A DNA stretch of 64,000 nucleotides from Tubiluchus corallicola (Eukaryota; Priapulida; Priapulimorpha; Priapulimorphida; Tubiluchidae). The position numbers were made by a program, and so were the translations under genes. The stretch spans positions 53,056 to 117,055 of the forward strand of contig JAQGDQ010002395.1 in NCBI GenBank assembly GCA_030141605.1. Direction: 5' to 3'. Shown here piece after piece: positions 1-8,690 of this stretch; positions within the stretch are counted from its first letter, which is position 1, and each line of letters opens with the position of its first letter. The notes beneath the pieces are model-generated. The model did not search any database, was not told the origin of the DNA, and was given only the letters and a program-made list of their open reading frames with translations.

Positions 1-532
1 TCCGAACTGTTTTCCCTGAATCTAAAACACAAATATGTGTTGTTCATCAAATCCGTAACGCAAGCAGATACGTGGTTTGGAAAGATAAAAAGGCATTTAC
101 AAAAGATATGAAGCAAATCTAATGCCCCTACAAAAGAGGCTGCAAAAGCAGCTTTAGAAGATTTTGCAGCAGCTTGGGAGGATAAATACTCTTACGCAAT
201 TAAAAGCTGGCGAGACAACTGGGAAGACCTAACAGTATTCTTTGAGTTTCCGCTGGAAATCATAAAGATAATTTATACAACCAACCTGATTGAGAATCTC
301 AACGGAAAAATCAGAAAATACACAAAAAACAAACTTTCATTCCCGTCAGACCAGGCTGTAATGAAATCTGTATTTTTGGCAACCAGAGAAGCAACTAAAA
401 AATGGTCAATGCCAATCAGAAACTGGGGCATTGTCTTGAATCAGTTCTTAGTTATATTTGAAAAAAGGGTCCAGCTATAAATAGCCAAACCCTCGGTATT
501 TTTTTAGTTTACACACTTTGTGAAACAGTGTC
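1..532 (+). mobile_element. IS256-family element, right part (cut by window edge)
   Basis: Nearly the same sequence as the 3' half of the complete element at 6265-7602, in the opposite orientation. It runs from the window edge through the end of the transposase to the terminal repeat at about 505-532, which matches the 6265 end of the complete copy. The left end lies outside the window. The base after the element starts two tandem copies of AGATAGTGCT, the last ten bases of the element's other end. Confidence 0.9.
3..480 (+). pseudogene. IS256-family transposase, C-terminal part, frameshifted
   Basis: Reading from base 3 gives the same protein as the central part of the intact transposase ([15 protein letters not shown] and on), but the frame stops at TAA 120-122. 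Compared with the intact copy, two bases are missing and a few are changed between about 119 and 132. After this the C-terminal third continues in another frame to TAA at 478-480. The [13 protein letters not shown] segment carrying the third catalytic acid (Glu) lies after the break. A full-length enzyme cannot be made from this copy without recoding. It may still be moved in trans by the intact transposase if its left end is intact. Confidence 0.88.
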
Positions 533-567
533 AGATAGTGCTAGATAGTGCTTTTTTTGGAGTTTCG

Positions 568-1065
568 CTATTTTTCAGGCTGGCTTTTAAACTCGCGCTT
601 CAGGTTGATCATTTTTATAGCTGTAATGGCAGCTTCGTCTCCTTTATTTCCCAATATGCCGCCGGCGCGATCCATTGCCTGTTGCTGGTTGTCGGTTGTA
701 AGCACTCCAAAAATAACAGGGGTATTACTGTTTAAGTTCACCTGCATGGCTCCTTGCGTAACACCTTGGCATACAAAGTCGAAGTGGCTGGTTTCTCCAC
801 GAATTACACAGCCCAGCAATATAATGGCATCAACATTGGTATATTTTGCGAAAAACTGACCTCCCAATGCCAACTCAAAACTGCCCGGAACATGTTTAAT
901 TATAATATTATCATCACCAATACTACTCTTTTTTAGCGTTTTCACCGCTCCTTTTAAAAGGGCACCGGTAACTTCGCTGTTCCATTCTGATACAACTATG
1001 CCAAATGTCATAAGTTCGATGTCCGGCACGGATTGTATCTCGGTAGACTTGCCTTTTGTAACCAT
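568..1065 (-). CDS. ribH: 6,7-dimethyl-8-ribityllumazine synthase
   Basis: Penultimate step of riboflavin synthesis in the cytoplasm: condenses 5-amino-6-ribitylamino-uracil with 3,4-dihydroxy-2-butanone 4-phosphate. The 165 residues match the family's usual 150-165. Visible landmarks are VPGSFELALGGQ, GCVIRGETSHFDFV (the substrate-binding loop with the catalytic His) and PVIFGVLTTDNQQQA followed by GNKGDEAA (phosphate binding). The stop lies only about 35 bases from the end of the IS256 copy, so the insertion sits just downstream and leaves the gene whole. The TPR gene lies 91 bases upstream in the same direction. This ribH-TPR order opposite recF is common in Bacteroidota, so the pair is probably cotranscribed. 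Confidence 0.96.
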   Translation of the reverse strand: MVTKGKSTEIQSVPDIELMTFGIVVSEWNSEVTGALLKGAVKTLKKSSIGDDNIIIKHVPGSFELALGGQFFAKYTNVDAIILLGCVIRGETSHFDFVCQGVTQGAMQVNLNSNTPVIFGVLTTDNQQQAMDRAGGILGNKGDEAAITAIKMINLKREFKSQPEK

Positions 1066-1156
1066 ATTAAGAGTGTTTTTGTGTAATAGTAATCTCTCTC
1101 TTTCCCCATTTTGTTCCAGAGGGGGCCCTGTTGATATGGTATGGTAAGTTTCCGGA

Positions 1157-1852
1157 TTACTTGCTTAGCATAATATTGGTGCGTGCAATATATTTGTCTA
1201 TATGCCTTCCTTCTGCAGAGTCGGGGTATTTATCCCTGATCTGTTCGTACGCCATCAGCGCTTTTTGCAGGTTGCCAATCTCCTTATATGTTACAGCAGC
1301 TTTCATCAAATAGATAGGAGAGGTGAGCTTATTATCGCTTTGTGTGGCAGCCTCCATATATAGTTTTGCTGCTTTTTCATATTCACCTATTTCGGAGTAT
1401 GCATCTCCTGTAGCACCTTTTGCAACAGGTCCCAAAAGCTTATCTTTTGTGTGAAATTTTTCCAGAAATTCAATAGCGTCTTCAAACTGTCCGAGGCGCA
1501 GGAATGAAATTCCTGTGTAGTATAGCGCCAGTTTTCCTGATTTTGTATTGCCAAAGTCATCTATGATATCAAGAAATCCCGGATAATTACCATCGCCGTT
1601 AATAGCGAGGTCAAGCGAATCTTTGCTGAAGTATCGTTCGGCAACAAACATTTGCTCACTGGCAGTTTTTTGGCGAGGAAGGGTGTAGAAACGGTGTGTA
1701 GATATTAAAATCACCACTGCTGCAACTACTATCACTAATACAGCCGTGATGGCTTTCCTATACTTTTCAAAGAGCTGTTCCGCGGAAGTTAGTGCACTTT
1801 CAACCTCTTGTAAGTTGGTGTCAATTTTACTTTTTTTGCTTGCTTTGCTCAT
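1157..1852 (-). CDS. Membrane-anchored TPR protein
   Basis: Conserved Bacteroidota protein of unknown exact role. The start MSKASKKSKID at 1852 is chosen over a longer frame reaching 1936 because a phylum-type -7 box (1894-1901) lies between the two. From this start the protein has 231 residues. A charged cytoplasmic N-terminus is followed by one membrane segment (ITAVLVIVVAAVVILIS, about residues 34-50). A soluble part then contains at least four tetratricopeptide-type helix pairs (for example AKGATGDAYSEIGEYEKAAKLY and MKAAVTYKEIGNLQKALMAYEQI). The arrangement suggests a scaffold facing the periplasm. It is similar in layout to YfgM/YbgF-like TPR proteins, but orthology is not established here. 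Confidence 0.85.
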   Translation of the reverse strand: MSKASKKSKIDTNLQEVESALTSAEQLFEKYRKAITAVLVIVVAAVVILISTHRFYTLPRQKTASEQMFVAERYFSKDSLDLAINGDGNYPGFLDIIDDFGNTKSGKLALYYTGISFLRLGQFEDAIEFLEKFHTKDKLLGPVAKGATGDAYSEIGEYEKAAKLYMEAATQSDNKLTSPIYLMKAAVTYKEIGNLQKALMAYEQIRDKYPDSAEGRHIDKYIARTNIMLSK

Positions 1853-2324
1853 ATTCTGATTCAAATACTTTTTTAAAATAGTTGTGATAGGGACAAAAGT
1901 ATATCTTTTTGCCGAACAGATTTCTATTTTTTCCATATAATTTTACGGAGCTACCAGATTGAAAATAAAGTTTTAAATATGTTTATTTAAAAAGAGCCCT
2001 TTGCAAGGCGAAATATTTTGACTCTGATTTAGGAAAAATTGAATAATAAATCACTCCTTGTCACTGCGAATTATGGGATTGGTGAAATATAAATTGGTGA
2101 AAAGATGGGTTTTACAAAGAGTCTCTCAATGGGCGATATCATAGTCGCGGTACGAGATGGTGAGATAGCGAGGGTAACGGACAGCTGGCGCAGCTTAATA
2201 CTTATTGATAAGTTCCTGATAAGAAAAATATGGGTATATTGCCGAAAGCGGTTATTTTTGGCCAAAATGTATAGATGTAAGGTTTAGCTTTTGTTGCTCA
2301 ACACTGGAAATTATCATTGTTTTT
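1853..2324. other. Intergenic region between divergent TPR gene and recF
   Basis: About 470 bases. It holds the minus-strand -7 box at 1894-1901 and should hold the recF promoter. TAGCTTTTG at about 2286 resembles a -7 box with one extra base. A 60-codon plus-strand frame at 2105-2287 has no recognisable similarity and is not called. Confidence 0.6.
1894..1901 (-). promoter_or_regulatory. Bacteroidota -7 box upstream of the TPR gene
   Basis: On the minus strand this reads TACTTTTG, a match to the TAnnTTTG consensus. It lies about 40 bases before the chosen start at 1852. No clear TTTG -33 box is seen. Confidence 0.5.
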
Positions 2325-3431
2325 ATGCATATAAGTGAGTTATCTGTTGTCAATTACAAAAATATTACTGAAGCCAGGCTACAGCTTTCTTCAAAGCTGA
2401 ATTGCTTTATTGGTAATAACGGAGTTGGCAAGACCAATCTTCTTGATTGTATCTACTACCTTTCGTTTTGCAGGAGTTATTTCAACGCTTCCGATATTTA
2501 CAATATAAAGCATGGGGAGGAGTTTTTTATTCTGCAGGGTAGGTACATGAAGGGAGAGGATGGGGAAGAGGAGGTACATTGCGGGTTGAAGAGGGGGCAG
2601 AGGAAGAGGTTTCGCCGCAATAAGAAGGAGTATCAGAGGCTATTGGAGCATATTGGTGTATTGCCACTTGTCATGGTTTCCCCATCCGATGTACAGCTTA
2701 TTCTTGGAGGAAGCGAGGAGCGCAGAAAGTTTATGGACAATGTGATATCCCAGTCTGACCGTACCTACCTTAGTTGGCTGGTGAGGTATAATAGAGCTGT
2801 TTTGCAGAGGAACAGCCTACTTAAACATTTTGCAAAGAATCATGTTTTTGACGCAGCTGGCTTGGAGGTGTGGGATGAGCAGCTTGTAGCTTTTGGAGAA
2901 AAGATATATAAAAAGAGAACAGAGTTTCTTTCGGATTTATTACCGGTATTTCAGAAGTATTACCAGCTTGTTTCTAAGGGAGGTGAAGAGGTCTCTCTTA
3001 AATATTTATCACAACTGGAGAGTGGCGGGTTCAGGGACATGTTGAGAGAGGCTCTTCCTAAAGACAGGATATTGCAATATACTTCAACGGGAGTCCACAA
3101 GGATGACTTGGATTTAAAACTGGGTGGTTACCCCATAAAAAAGCTGGGTTCACAGGGTCAAAAAAAGACATATCTTATTTCGTTGAAATTGGCGCAGTTT
3201 GAGTTTATAAGCTCGGTGAGTGGGGCAAAGCCTATACTGCTTTTGGATGATATTTTCGATAAGCTTGACAGTGAAAGAGTAGAGCAGATTGTAAGCCTTG
3301 TCTCCGGAAACACCTTCGGGCAGATATTTATTACTGATACAAATAGAGAGCATCTTGACAGTATTATATCCAGCTCGTTGGACGATTACAAGATATTTAA
3401 TGTTACAGGCAGCGGGGTAGTTAGTGGTTGA
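2325..3431 (+). CDS. recF: DNA replication and repair protein RecF
   Basis: ABC-type ATPase that binds gapped DNA and, with RecO/RecR, helps load RecA at stalled forks and single-strand gaps. The 368 residues fit the family. The Walker A loop is GNNGVGKTN (Gly30-Asn38). The ABC signature is in KLGSQGQKKTYLISLKLAQ, and Walker B is PILLLDDIFDKLD near residue 305, followed by the switch segment IFITDTNREH. The downstream DUF721 gene overlaps or abuts the stop, so the two form an operon. This differs from the dnaA-dnaN-recF arrangement of many other bacteria and matches Bacteroidota, where recF sits next to ribH. Confidence 0.97.
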   Translation: MHISELSVVNYKNITEARLQLSSKLNCFIGNNGVGKTNLLDCIYYLSFCRSYFNASDIYNIKHGEEFFILQGRYMKGEDGEEEVHCGLKRGQRKRFRRNKKEYQRLLEHIGVLPLVMVSPSDVQLILGGSEERRKFMDNVISQSDRTYLSWLVRYNRAVLQRNSLLKHFAKNHVFDAAGLEVWDEQLVAFGEKIYKKRTEFLSDLLPVFQKYYQLVSKGGEEVSLKYLSQLESGGFRDMLREALPKDRILQYTSTGVHKDDLDLKLGGYPIKKLGSQGQKKTYLISLKLAQFEFISSVSGAKPILLLDDIFDKLDSERVEQIVSLVSGNTFGQIFITDTNREHLDSIISSSLDDYKIFNVTGSGVVSG

Positions 3432-3451
3432 ATACAAAAAATGTATTGAAA

Positions 3452-3742
3452 ATGCGCAGGAATAAAGCGGTGAAGTTTGGTAATGTTATGAAGGATCTCT
3501 TAAAAGAGACTGGAATAGAGGAGAAGCTATCTGATGCCAGGAGTGTGAGCGCGTGGAGTGAGGTGGTAGGAGAGGTTATTGTAAAGGCAACAAGGAGTAT
3601 TTATATTAGGAATGGTGTACTCTATGTGCATCTCTCTTCTTCAGTGGTACGGAATGAACTGTTTATGATGCGACAAAGAATAATAAGTGATATAAACAGC
3701 AAGCCCGGTGTAAGCAAGATAAAGGCAATAGTTTTGAAGTAG
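3452..3742 (+). CDS. DUF721 (DciA-like) protein
   Basis: Small basic protein of the DUF721 family, whose member DciA loads the replicative helicase in bacteria lacking DnaC; here that role is inferred. The ATG at 3452 (MRRNKAVKFGNVMKDLL, 96 residues) is preferred to an upstream TTG at 3428 that would overlap the recF stop. Family landmarks are the N-terminal helix NVMKDLLKETGIEEKL, the segment AWSEVVGEVIVKATRSIYIRNGVLYVH, and the helix VVRNELFMMRQRIISDIN. It follows recF by about 20 bases and is probably translated from the same transcript. Confidence 0.88.
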   Translation: MRRNKAVKFGNVMKDLLKETGIEEKLSDARSVSAWSEVVGEVIVKATRSIYIRNGVLYVHLSSSVVRNELFMMRQRIISDINSKPGVSKIKAIVLK

Positions 3743-3830
3743 GTGCGGAGGCAGAGGGTATAGTGTACCTTTCGGTGTTTTATTAGAGGCAGCAAACAAG
3801 TATAGTAGATGGGTGTTTTAAAGGATATAT

Positions 3831-6233
3831 ATGGATAATGGTGTGAGAAAAGTTGGTGTTCTTCGTTTTATTATTTTGCTTCCCCTGTTTTTGGGAGCGC
3901 TGATAATTGTAGTTTTTTTTTCATGTGTCGGCCGTGGAGGGAGGAGTACCGGGCATACTGAGCCTGATGTTTATGCAGGATCGGAAAGCTGTAAAGAGTG
4001 TCATGAGGAGTTTTACCGCCTGTGGTCGACATCGCACCATGGTAAAGCGATGCAGCCGCTAGATGAGAGTTTTACTTCCGACAAGGTTCCCGAGATGAGA
4101 GAGTGGCAAGAGGTTGAGGGTGGGGAGTTTAGGATAGTGAAGCGCGAAGGGAAGTTATTATATGAGGAGCGTACCGGAGATAGTATTAACGTTTATGAGG
4201 CTGTTCATGCTATGGGTGGCAAGAATATTTTCTATTTTCTTACACCACTGGATAAGGGTAGGCTACAGGTGCTACCTTTGGCTTATGACCTTAATCGGGA
4301 AGAGTGGTACAATACCCAGGAGAGTGCTGTCAGGCACTTTGTAGAGGTAGTGGAAGATGAGGCACTACCGTGGAAGCATTATCTGTATACGTTTAATACA
4401 ACTTGTCACAGCTGTCACGTTAGCCAGCTGGAAAATAATTATGATCTGGAGTCCGGCACCTATTTTACTACATGGAGGGAACCCGGTATCAACTGTGAGG
4501 CGTGTCATGGCCCGTCAAGGGAGCATGTCGATGTTTTTCGCAATGCGAAGGATGGAGAGCATCCTGATGACTGGAAGATATTGTTGACATCAAAGTTTAC
4601 AACGGAGCAGCACAATTCGACATGTTCATCATGCCATGCGAAAATGTCGCCGGTTACAGCCCATTATCAGCCGGGTGAGGAGTTTTACGATCATTTTAAT
4701 CTTGTAACCCTAGACAATATTGATTATTACCCCGACGGTCGTGATCTGGGCGAGAATTATACTTACACGAGCTGGAGTCAGAGCCCTTGTGTTCAGGCAG
4801 GAGCGGAGTTTCATTGTGTTACGTGTCACACCTCATCGGGGCGTTATCGTTTTGCCGAGGAGGACCACAATAATGCATGTATGCCGTGTCATCAAAGTAA
4901 GGTGGAGAATATAGAGGCTCATTCATACCATCCGGCAGATAGTAAGGCGGGGCAGTGTGTGGCGTGCCACATGCCAAAGACCGAGTTTGCCAGAATGGTG
5001 CGTAGCGATCACTCTATGCGTCCGCCTATGCCTGCCGCAAGTGTTGAATTTGGTTCCCCAAACGCGTGTAATATTTGTCATGAAGGCAGAGATGCTGCTT
5101 GGGCAGACAGGGTGGTGCGTAAGCGGTATAAAAAGGATTATCAGGCTTCGGTGGTTTATGTTGGTAAGCTGATAAAGGAGGCGAGAGATAATGATTTTAG
5201 CAGGGTAGGGGAGATGCTGAGCTATATAAAAGAGAATGCAGACAAGGAGGTGTACACAGCGTCGTTAATAAGGTTGGTTGCCCGCGCTACTGATGATAGC
5301 AAGTGGGATGTTTTCAGGGATATGCTGTCTGCTGCCGAGTCGCCACTGGTTAGGATAGCTGCTGCTGAGGGGCTTGCTTCCGATTTTTCGCCGAAAAGTA
5401 AAAGTGTACTGTTAAGAGCATTAGATGACAGATATATGGCTGTGCGCATGGCTGCTATTTCATCATTAACACTTTACCCCCGAAGCTCTTTTTCACGGGC
5501 GGAGCTTTTAAAGCTTACTCCTTGTTTTGAGGATTATGAGGAGTTGCTTACTGCACGTATTGACGAGTGGTCGGCACACTATAATCTGGGTAACTTTTAT
5601 ACTCAGCAGGAGCGGTTTGATGAAGCGCTGTCTGCTTACAATATTTCGGCTGGGTTAAATCCGGAAGCGGTGCCTTCATTAGTGAATGCGGGATATGTTT
5701 ATGGTCTGGTTGGCGACTACGCCACAGCAGAAAAGAGGCTTGTACAGGCTCTTGTGGTTGCTCCTGATAATGAGGCTGCAAATCTTAACTATGCCCTTTT
5801 GCTGGGTGAGCAGGGACGCATGGGTGAGGCTGAGACTGTATATCGCAAGCTTATGGAGATAAACCCCAAGTCGGTTACTGCCGCATACAACCTTGCCGTT
5901 ATTCTATCCAAACAGAACATAGATGAGGCTCTGGTCTTTAGCGAGCTTGCTGCCCGGCATGATTCGGACAACAGTCGTTACAGCTATACATACGCCTATT
6001 TCCTTTTGCAGGCCAATAAAGGTTTGGAGGCTGAGAAGGTATTGCTACAGCTGATAAGCGATTTTCCGGATTATGGAGACGCGTATGCGCTGCTTGCCAA
6101 CTACTATCTGGAATCCGGTAGTGTAGACAAGGCAAAGAGTGTCTATACTAAAGCGTTGGAAGAGCAGAGTATTCCTGAAAGTGTAAAGCAGGCATTTGCT
6201 CGTAGCTTATTGCAGCTTAACGGTAGCAGGTAA
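3831..6233 (+). CDS. Octaheme cytochrome c with HEAT and TPR repeats, lipoprotein-like
   Basis: 800 residues. The N-terminus has a hydrophobic stretch (residues 11-31) ending FFSC, with Cys32 as a plausible lipidation site. Eight CXXCH heme-binding motifs start at Cys54, 192, 222, 265, 329, 350, 376 and 413. Spacing and motifs such as GINCEACHGPSREH and CVACHMPK resemble the cytochrome c554 / multiheme family. Residues of about 430-560 form HEAT-like helical repeats (SPLVRIAAAEGLASDF, RYMAVRMAAISSL), and about 580-790 form five or six TPR repeats. The protein is therefore expected to be a periplasmic or surface electron carrier with a protein-binding tail. Its redox partner is unknown. It stands alone between the DUF721 gene and an IS256 element, with no reductase subunit nearby. 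Confidence 0.88.
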   Translation: MDNGVRKVGVLRFIILLPLFLGALIIVVFFSCVGRGGRSTGHTEPDVYAGSESCKECHEEFYRLWSTSHHGKAMQPLDESFTSDKVPEMREWQEVEGGEFRIVKREGKLLYEERTGDSINVYEAVHAMGGKNIFYFLTPLDKGRLQVLPLAYDLNREEWYNTQESAVRHFVEVVEDEALPWKHYLYTFNTTCHSCHVSQLENNYDLESGTYFTTWREPGINCEACHGPSREHVDVFRNAKDGEHPDDWKILLTSKFTTEQHNSTCSSCHAKMSPVTAHYQPGEEFYDHFNLVTLDNIDYYPDGRDLGENYTYTSWSQSPCVQAGAEFHCVTCHTSSGRYRFAEEDHNNACMPCHQSKVENIEAHSYHPADSKAGQCVACHMPKTEFARMVRSDHSMRPPMPAASVEFGSPNACNICHEGRDAAWADRVVRKRYKKDYQASVVYVGKLIKEARDNDFSRVGEMLSYIKENADKEVYTASLIRLVARATDDSKWDVFRDMLSAAESPLVRIAAAEGLASDFSPKSKSVLLRALDDRYMAVRMAAISSLTLYPRSSFSRAELLKLTPCFEDYEELLTARIDEWSAHYNLGNFYTQQERFDEALSAYNISAGLNPEAVPSLVNAGYVYGLVGDYATAEKRLVQALVVAPDNEAANLNYALLLGEQGRMGEAETVYRKLMEINPKSVTAAYNLAVILSKQNIDEALVFSELAARHDSDNSRYSYTYAYFLLQANKGLEAEKVLLQLISDFPDYGDAYALLANYYLESGSVDKAKSVYTKALEEQSIPESVKQAFARSLLQLNGSR

Positions 6234-6256
6234 TAACGAGCTCTTCGCAAAGTTCA

Positions 6257-6264
6257 CGTTTTAT
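6257..6264. repeat. Target site duplication, left
   Basis: CGTTTTAT, repeated exactly at 7603-7610 on the other side of the element. Eight bases is usual for IS256-family insertions. Confidence 0.9.
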
Positions 6265-6316
6265 GACACTGTTTCACAAAGTGTGTAAACTAAAAAAATA
6301 CCGAGGGTTTGGCTAT

Positions 6317-7513
6317 TTATAGCTGGACCCTTTTTTCAAATATAACTAAGAACTGATTCAAGACAATGCCCCAGTTTCTGATTGGCATTGACCATTTTTT
6401 AGTTGCTTCTCTGGTTGCCAAAAATACAGATTTCATTACAGCCTGGTCTGACGGGAATGAAAGTTTGTTTTTTGTGTATTTTCTGATTTTTCCGTTGAGA
6501 TTCTCAATCAGGTTGGTTGTATAAATTATCTTTATGATTTCCAGCGGAAACTCAAAGAATACGGTTAGATCTTCCCAGTTGTCTCGCCAGCTTTTAATTG
6601 CGTAAGAGTATTTATCCTCCCAAGCTGCTGCAAAATCTTCTAAAGCTGCTTTTGCAGCCTCTTTTGTATGGGCGTTATAGATTTGCTTCATATCTTTTGT
6701 AAATGCCTTTTTATCTTTCCAAACCACGTATCTGCTTGCGTTACGGATTTGATGAACAACACATATTTGTGTTTTAGATTCAGGGAAAACAGTTCGGATA
6801 GTATCTGTAAAGCCATTCAAGTTATCTGTTGCCGTAATCAGGATATCGTTAACTCCACGGGCTTTCATATCGGTAAGTACGTTCATCCAAAAGGCAGCGG
6901 ACTCACTCTTGCCCAACCATAAGCCAAGAACCTCTTTTTTCCCATCTCTGCGAAGTCCTACGGCAATGTAAACGGTTTTGTTGACGACCTTAGAGTTCTC
7001 CCGCACTTTAAATACAATGCCATCCATCCAAACAATTAGGTATACAATTTCCAGAGGTCGGTTCTGCCACGCTACAATGTCGTTGGTGACTGAATCGGTA
7101 ATCCTTGATATGGTGGATGTAGAAACTTCAAAACCGTATAGCTCCCGAATTTGCTCTTCAATATCGCTATTACTCATTCCTTTAGCATAAAACGAAACAA
7201 TGATATTCTCTAAGCCATCGACCATGTTCCCTCCTTTGGGTACAATCATCGGATTAAACGAAGCATCACGGTCTCGGGGAACCTGAATGTTGGATTCTCC
7301 CAGAGTGGTTCGGACTCTCTTCTCTGAATAGCCATTGCGGGCATTCTGATTATTCGATTTTTGATTCTTATCATAGCCTAAATGACCATCGAGTTCTCCT
7401 TCAAGCATCTTTTCAATGCCTCGTTTTTGGAGCTCTTGTAAAAAACCATTGAGCTCTTCCCCTGAATTAAACTGTTCAAGGAAATCATCATTTAATAAAT
7501 CTTCTTTTTTCAT
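6317..7513 (-). CDS. IS256-family transposase
   Basis: 398 residues, full length for the family (about 390-420), with a single DDE catalytic domain. The three acids are readable: Asp in [13 protein letters not shown], Asp in [10 protein letters not shown], and Glu in [13 protein letters not shown]. The N-terminal part has the family's [14 protein letters not shown] segment and a helical region ([28 protein letters not shown]) expected to bind the ends. CVVHQIRN is the usual signature around the insertion domain. IS256 elements move by copy-out-paste-in through a circular intermediate. No frameshift or stop is seen, so this copy is likely active. Confidence 0.96.
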   Translation of the reverse strand: MKKEDLLNDDFLEQFNSGEELNGFLQELQKRGIEKMLEGELDGHLGYDKNQKSNNQNARNGYSEKRVRTTLGESNIQVPRDRDASFNPMIVPKGGNMVDGLENIIVSFYAKGMSNSDIEEQIRELYGFEVSTSTISRITDSVTNDIVAWQNRPLEIVYLIVWMDGIVFKVRENSKVVNKTVYIAVGLRRDGKKEVLGLWLGKSESAAFWMNVLTDMKARGVNDILITATDNLNGFTDTIRTVFPESKTQICVVHQIRNASRYVVWKDKKAFTKDMKQIYNAHTKEAAKAALEDFAAAWEDKYSYAIKSWRDNWEDLTVFFEFPLEIIKIIYTTNLIENLNGKIRKYTKNKLSFPSDQAVMKSVFLATREATKKWSMPIRNWGIVLNQFLVIFEKRVQL

Positions 7514-7542
7514 TACTGTCTAAAGTTTTAAAATTAAACAAA

Positions 7543-7574
7543 AAAATGCCGAGGGTTGCAACCCTCGGCATTTT
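7543..7574. terminator. Perfect palindrome inside the IS256 left end
   Basis: A 32-base perfect palindrome (centre 7558/7559; arm TGCCGAGGGTT flanked by A and T runs) between the terminal repeat and the transposase start at 7513. It can form a strong hairpin followed by T residues in either direction. Inference: it shields the transposase from read-through transcription, as reported for other IS elements. The far end of the element carries only a half site (CCGAGGGTT). Confidence 0.7.
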
Positions 7575-7602
7575 CTATTTACACAGTTTATGAGATAGTG
7601 CT

Positions 7603-7610
7603 CGTTTTAT
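7603..7610. repeat. Target site duplication, right
   Basis: CGTTTTAT, the partner of 6257-6264. Confidence 0.9.
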
Positions 7611-7694
7611 TAGCACTTTTATCAGGATTCTTTTTTAAGCCATCATTTTTGGACAGCCTCTTTGTGCGACTATTGAGCAGTGAAAAAGTTTTGA

Positions 7695-8687
7695 CTAATC
7701 GTTGACATCCTCTTCTGTATCCTGTCTGTCATCATCTGCAATTGATTCCCTCATAAAGGTGTCAGCGCCTATATTTTTGTATTTCATATAGTCCATGACA
7801 CCAAGGTTGCCACTCTTAAACGCTGTTGATATTGCTAAAGGAACCTGAGCTTCCGCTTCAATTACTTTTGCGCGTGCCTCCTGAGCTTTCGCCCGCATTT
7901 CCTGCTCTAGAGCGACTGCCATTGCGCGACGTTCCTCTGCTTTTGCCTGAGCTATGTTTTTATCTGCATCTGCCTGATCCATTTGAAGGACCGCCCCTAT
8001 ATTTTTACCAATATCAATATCTGCAATATCAATAGATAGTATTTCAAATGCTGTTCCTGCATCCAACCCTTTTTCTAGCACCAATTTTGATATTGAGTCG
8101 GGGTTCTCCAGCACCTCTTTGTGGGAATATGAGGATCCAATTGAGGATACGATACCTTCTCCCACTCTTGCCAAGATGGTCTCTTCTCCTGCTCCTCCGA
8201 CAAGCTGCTTGATGTTTGCCCTTACTGTTACACGAGCTTTGCAAATAAGCTGTATTCCATCTTTGGCAACGGCTGTAACTGGGGGCGTGTCAATGACTTT
8301 TGGGTTTACTGACATTTGAACAGCCTGAAACACATCTCTTCCCGCCAAATCAATTGCTGTGGCCATGTTAAAAGACAAGTCAATATTGGCTTTTTCGGCG
8401 GATACGAGAGCATGAACAACGCTTTCAACCCGTCCCCCCGCAAGGTAATGAGCCTCCAGTTGATCCCGCATTACCGCTTTCAGCCCGGCCTTATGTGCTT
8501 CTATCATCGCTCTTGTAATAGTACCGGGAGGAACCTTCCTGAATCTCATTAGAAAAAGTTGCAGTATTGATATGTTAACTCCTGAAACAAGAGCAGAGAA
8601 CCATAACCCTATCGGGATAAGGTAAACAAACAGCATCAGGAGTACAATTATCCCTACAAAAATTCCAATAATACTTGCCATGTCCAT
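7695..8687 (-). CDS. floA: Flotillin-like protein FloA
   Basis: 330 residues, normal for the FloA/YqfA family of functional-membrane-microdomain proteins. An N-terminal hydrophobic hairpin ([22 protein letters not shown] and [19 protein letters not shown]) is followed by [11 protein letters not shown] and a SPFH-like domain (about residues 60-240). After it comes an Ala/Glu-rich coiled region ([21 protein letters not shown], about 245-290). The end contains [24 protein letters not shown]. It directly follows the NfeD gene with a 3-base gap. The NfeD/flotillin pairing is the classical arrangement, and NfeD is thought to assist flotillin. A broader membrane-stress role is inferred from the family. 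Confidence 0.95.
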   Translation of the reverse strand: MDMASIIGIFVGIIVLLMLFVYLIPIGLWFSALVSGVNISILQLFLMRFRKVPPGTITRAMIEAHKAGLKAVMRDQLEAHYLAGGRVESVVHALVSAEKANIDLSFNMATAIDLAGRDVFQAVQMSVNPKVIDTPPVTAVAKDGIQLICKARVTVRANIKQLVGGAGEETILARVGEGIVSSIGSSYSHKEVLENPDSISKLVLEKGLDAGTAFEILSIDIADIDIGKNIGAVLQMDQADADKNIAQAKAEERRAMAVALEQEMRAKAQEARAKVIEAEAQVPLAISTAFKSGNLGVMDYMKYKNIGADTFMRESIADDDRQDTEEDVND

Positions 8688-8690
8688 AGT

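Larger units (their letters stand above)
6265..7602 (-). mobile_element. Complete IS256-family insertion sequence (1338 bp)
   Basis: Bounded by an 8-bp direct duplication and by imperfect inverted ends. The end at 6265 begins GACACTGTTTCACAAAGTGTG. The end at 7602, read inward, begins AGCACTATCTCATAAACTGTG. Shared bases include CACT, TCA and TGTGTAAA. It encodes one intact transposase. The exact target duplication and intact gene point to a fairly recent insertion, in the spacer after the cytochrome gene. A second copy lies inverted at 1-532 and a deletion derivative at 61136-61262. Confidence 0.95.

Noticed and set aside
1157-1936. Longer TPR protein starting at 1936
   Set aside because: The extra 28 residues are not conserved-looking and a -7 promoter box lies downstream of that start; MSKASKK at 1852 is preferred.
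2105-2287. 60-codon plus-strand frame between the TPR gene and recF
   Set aside because: No similarity recognised, no ribosome-binding or promoter signal, and the opposite strand is also open; treated as spacer.
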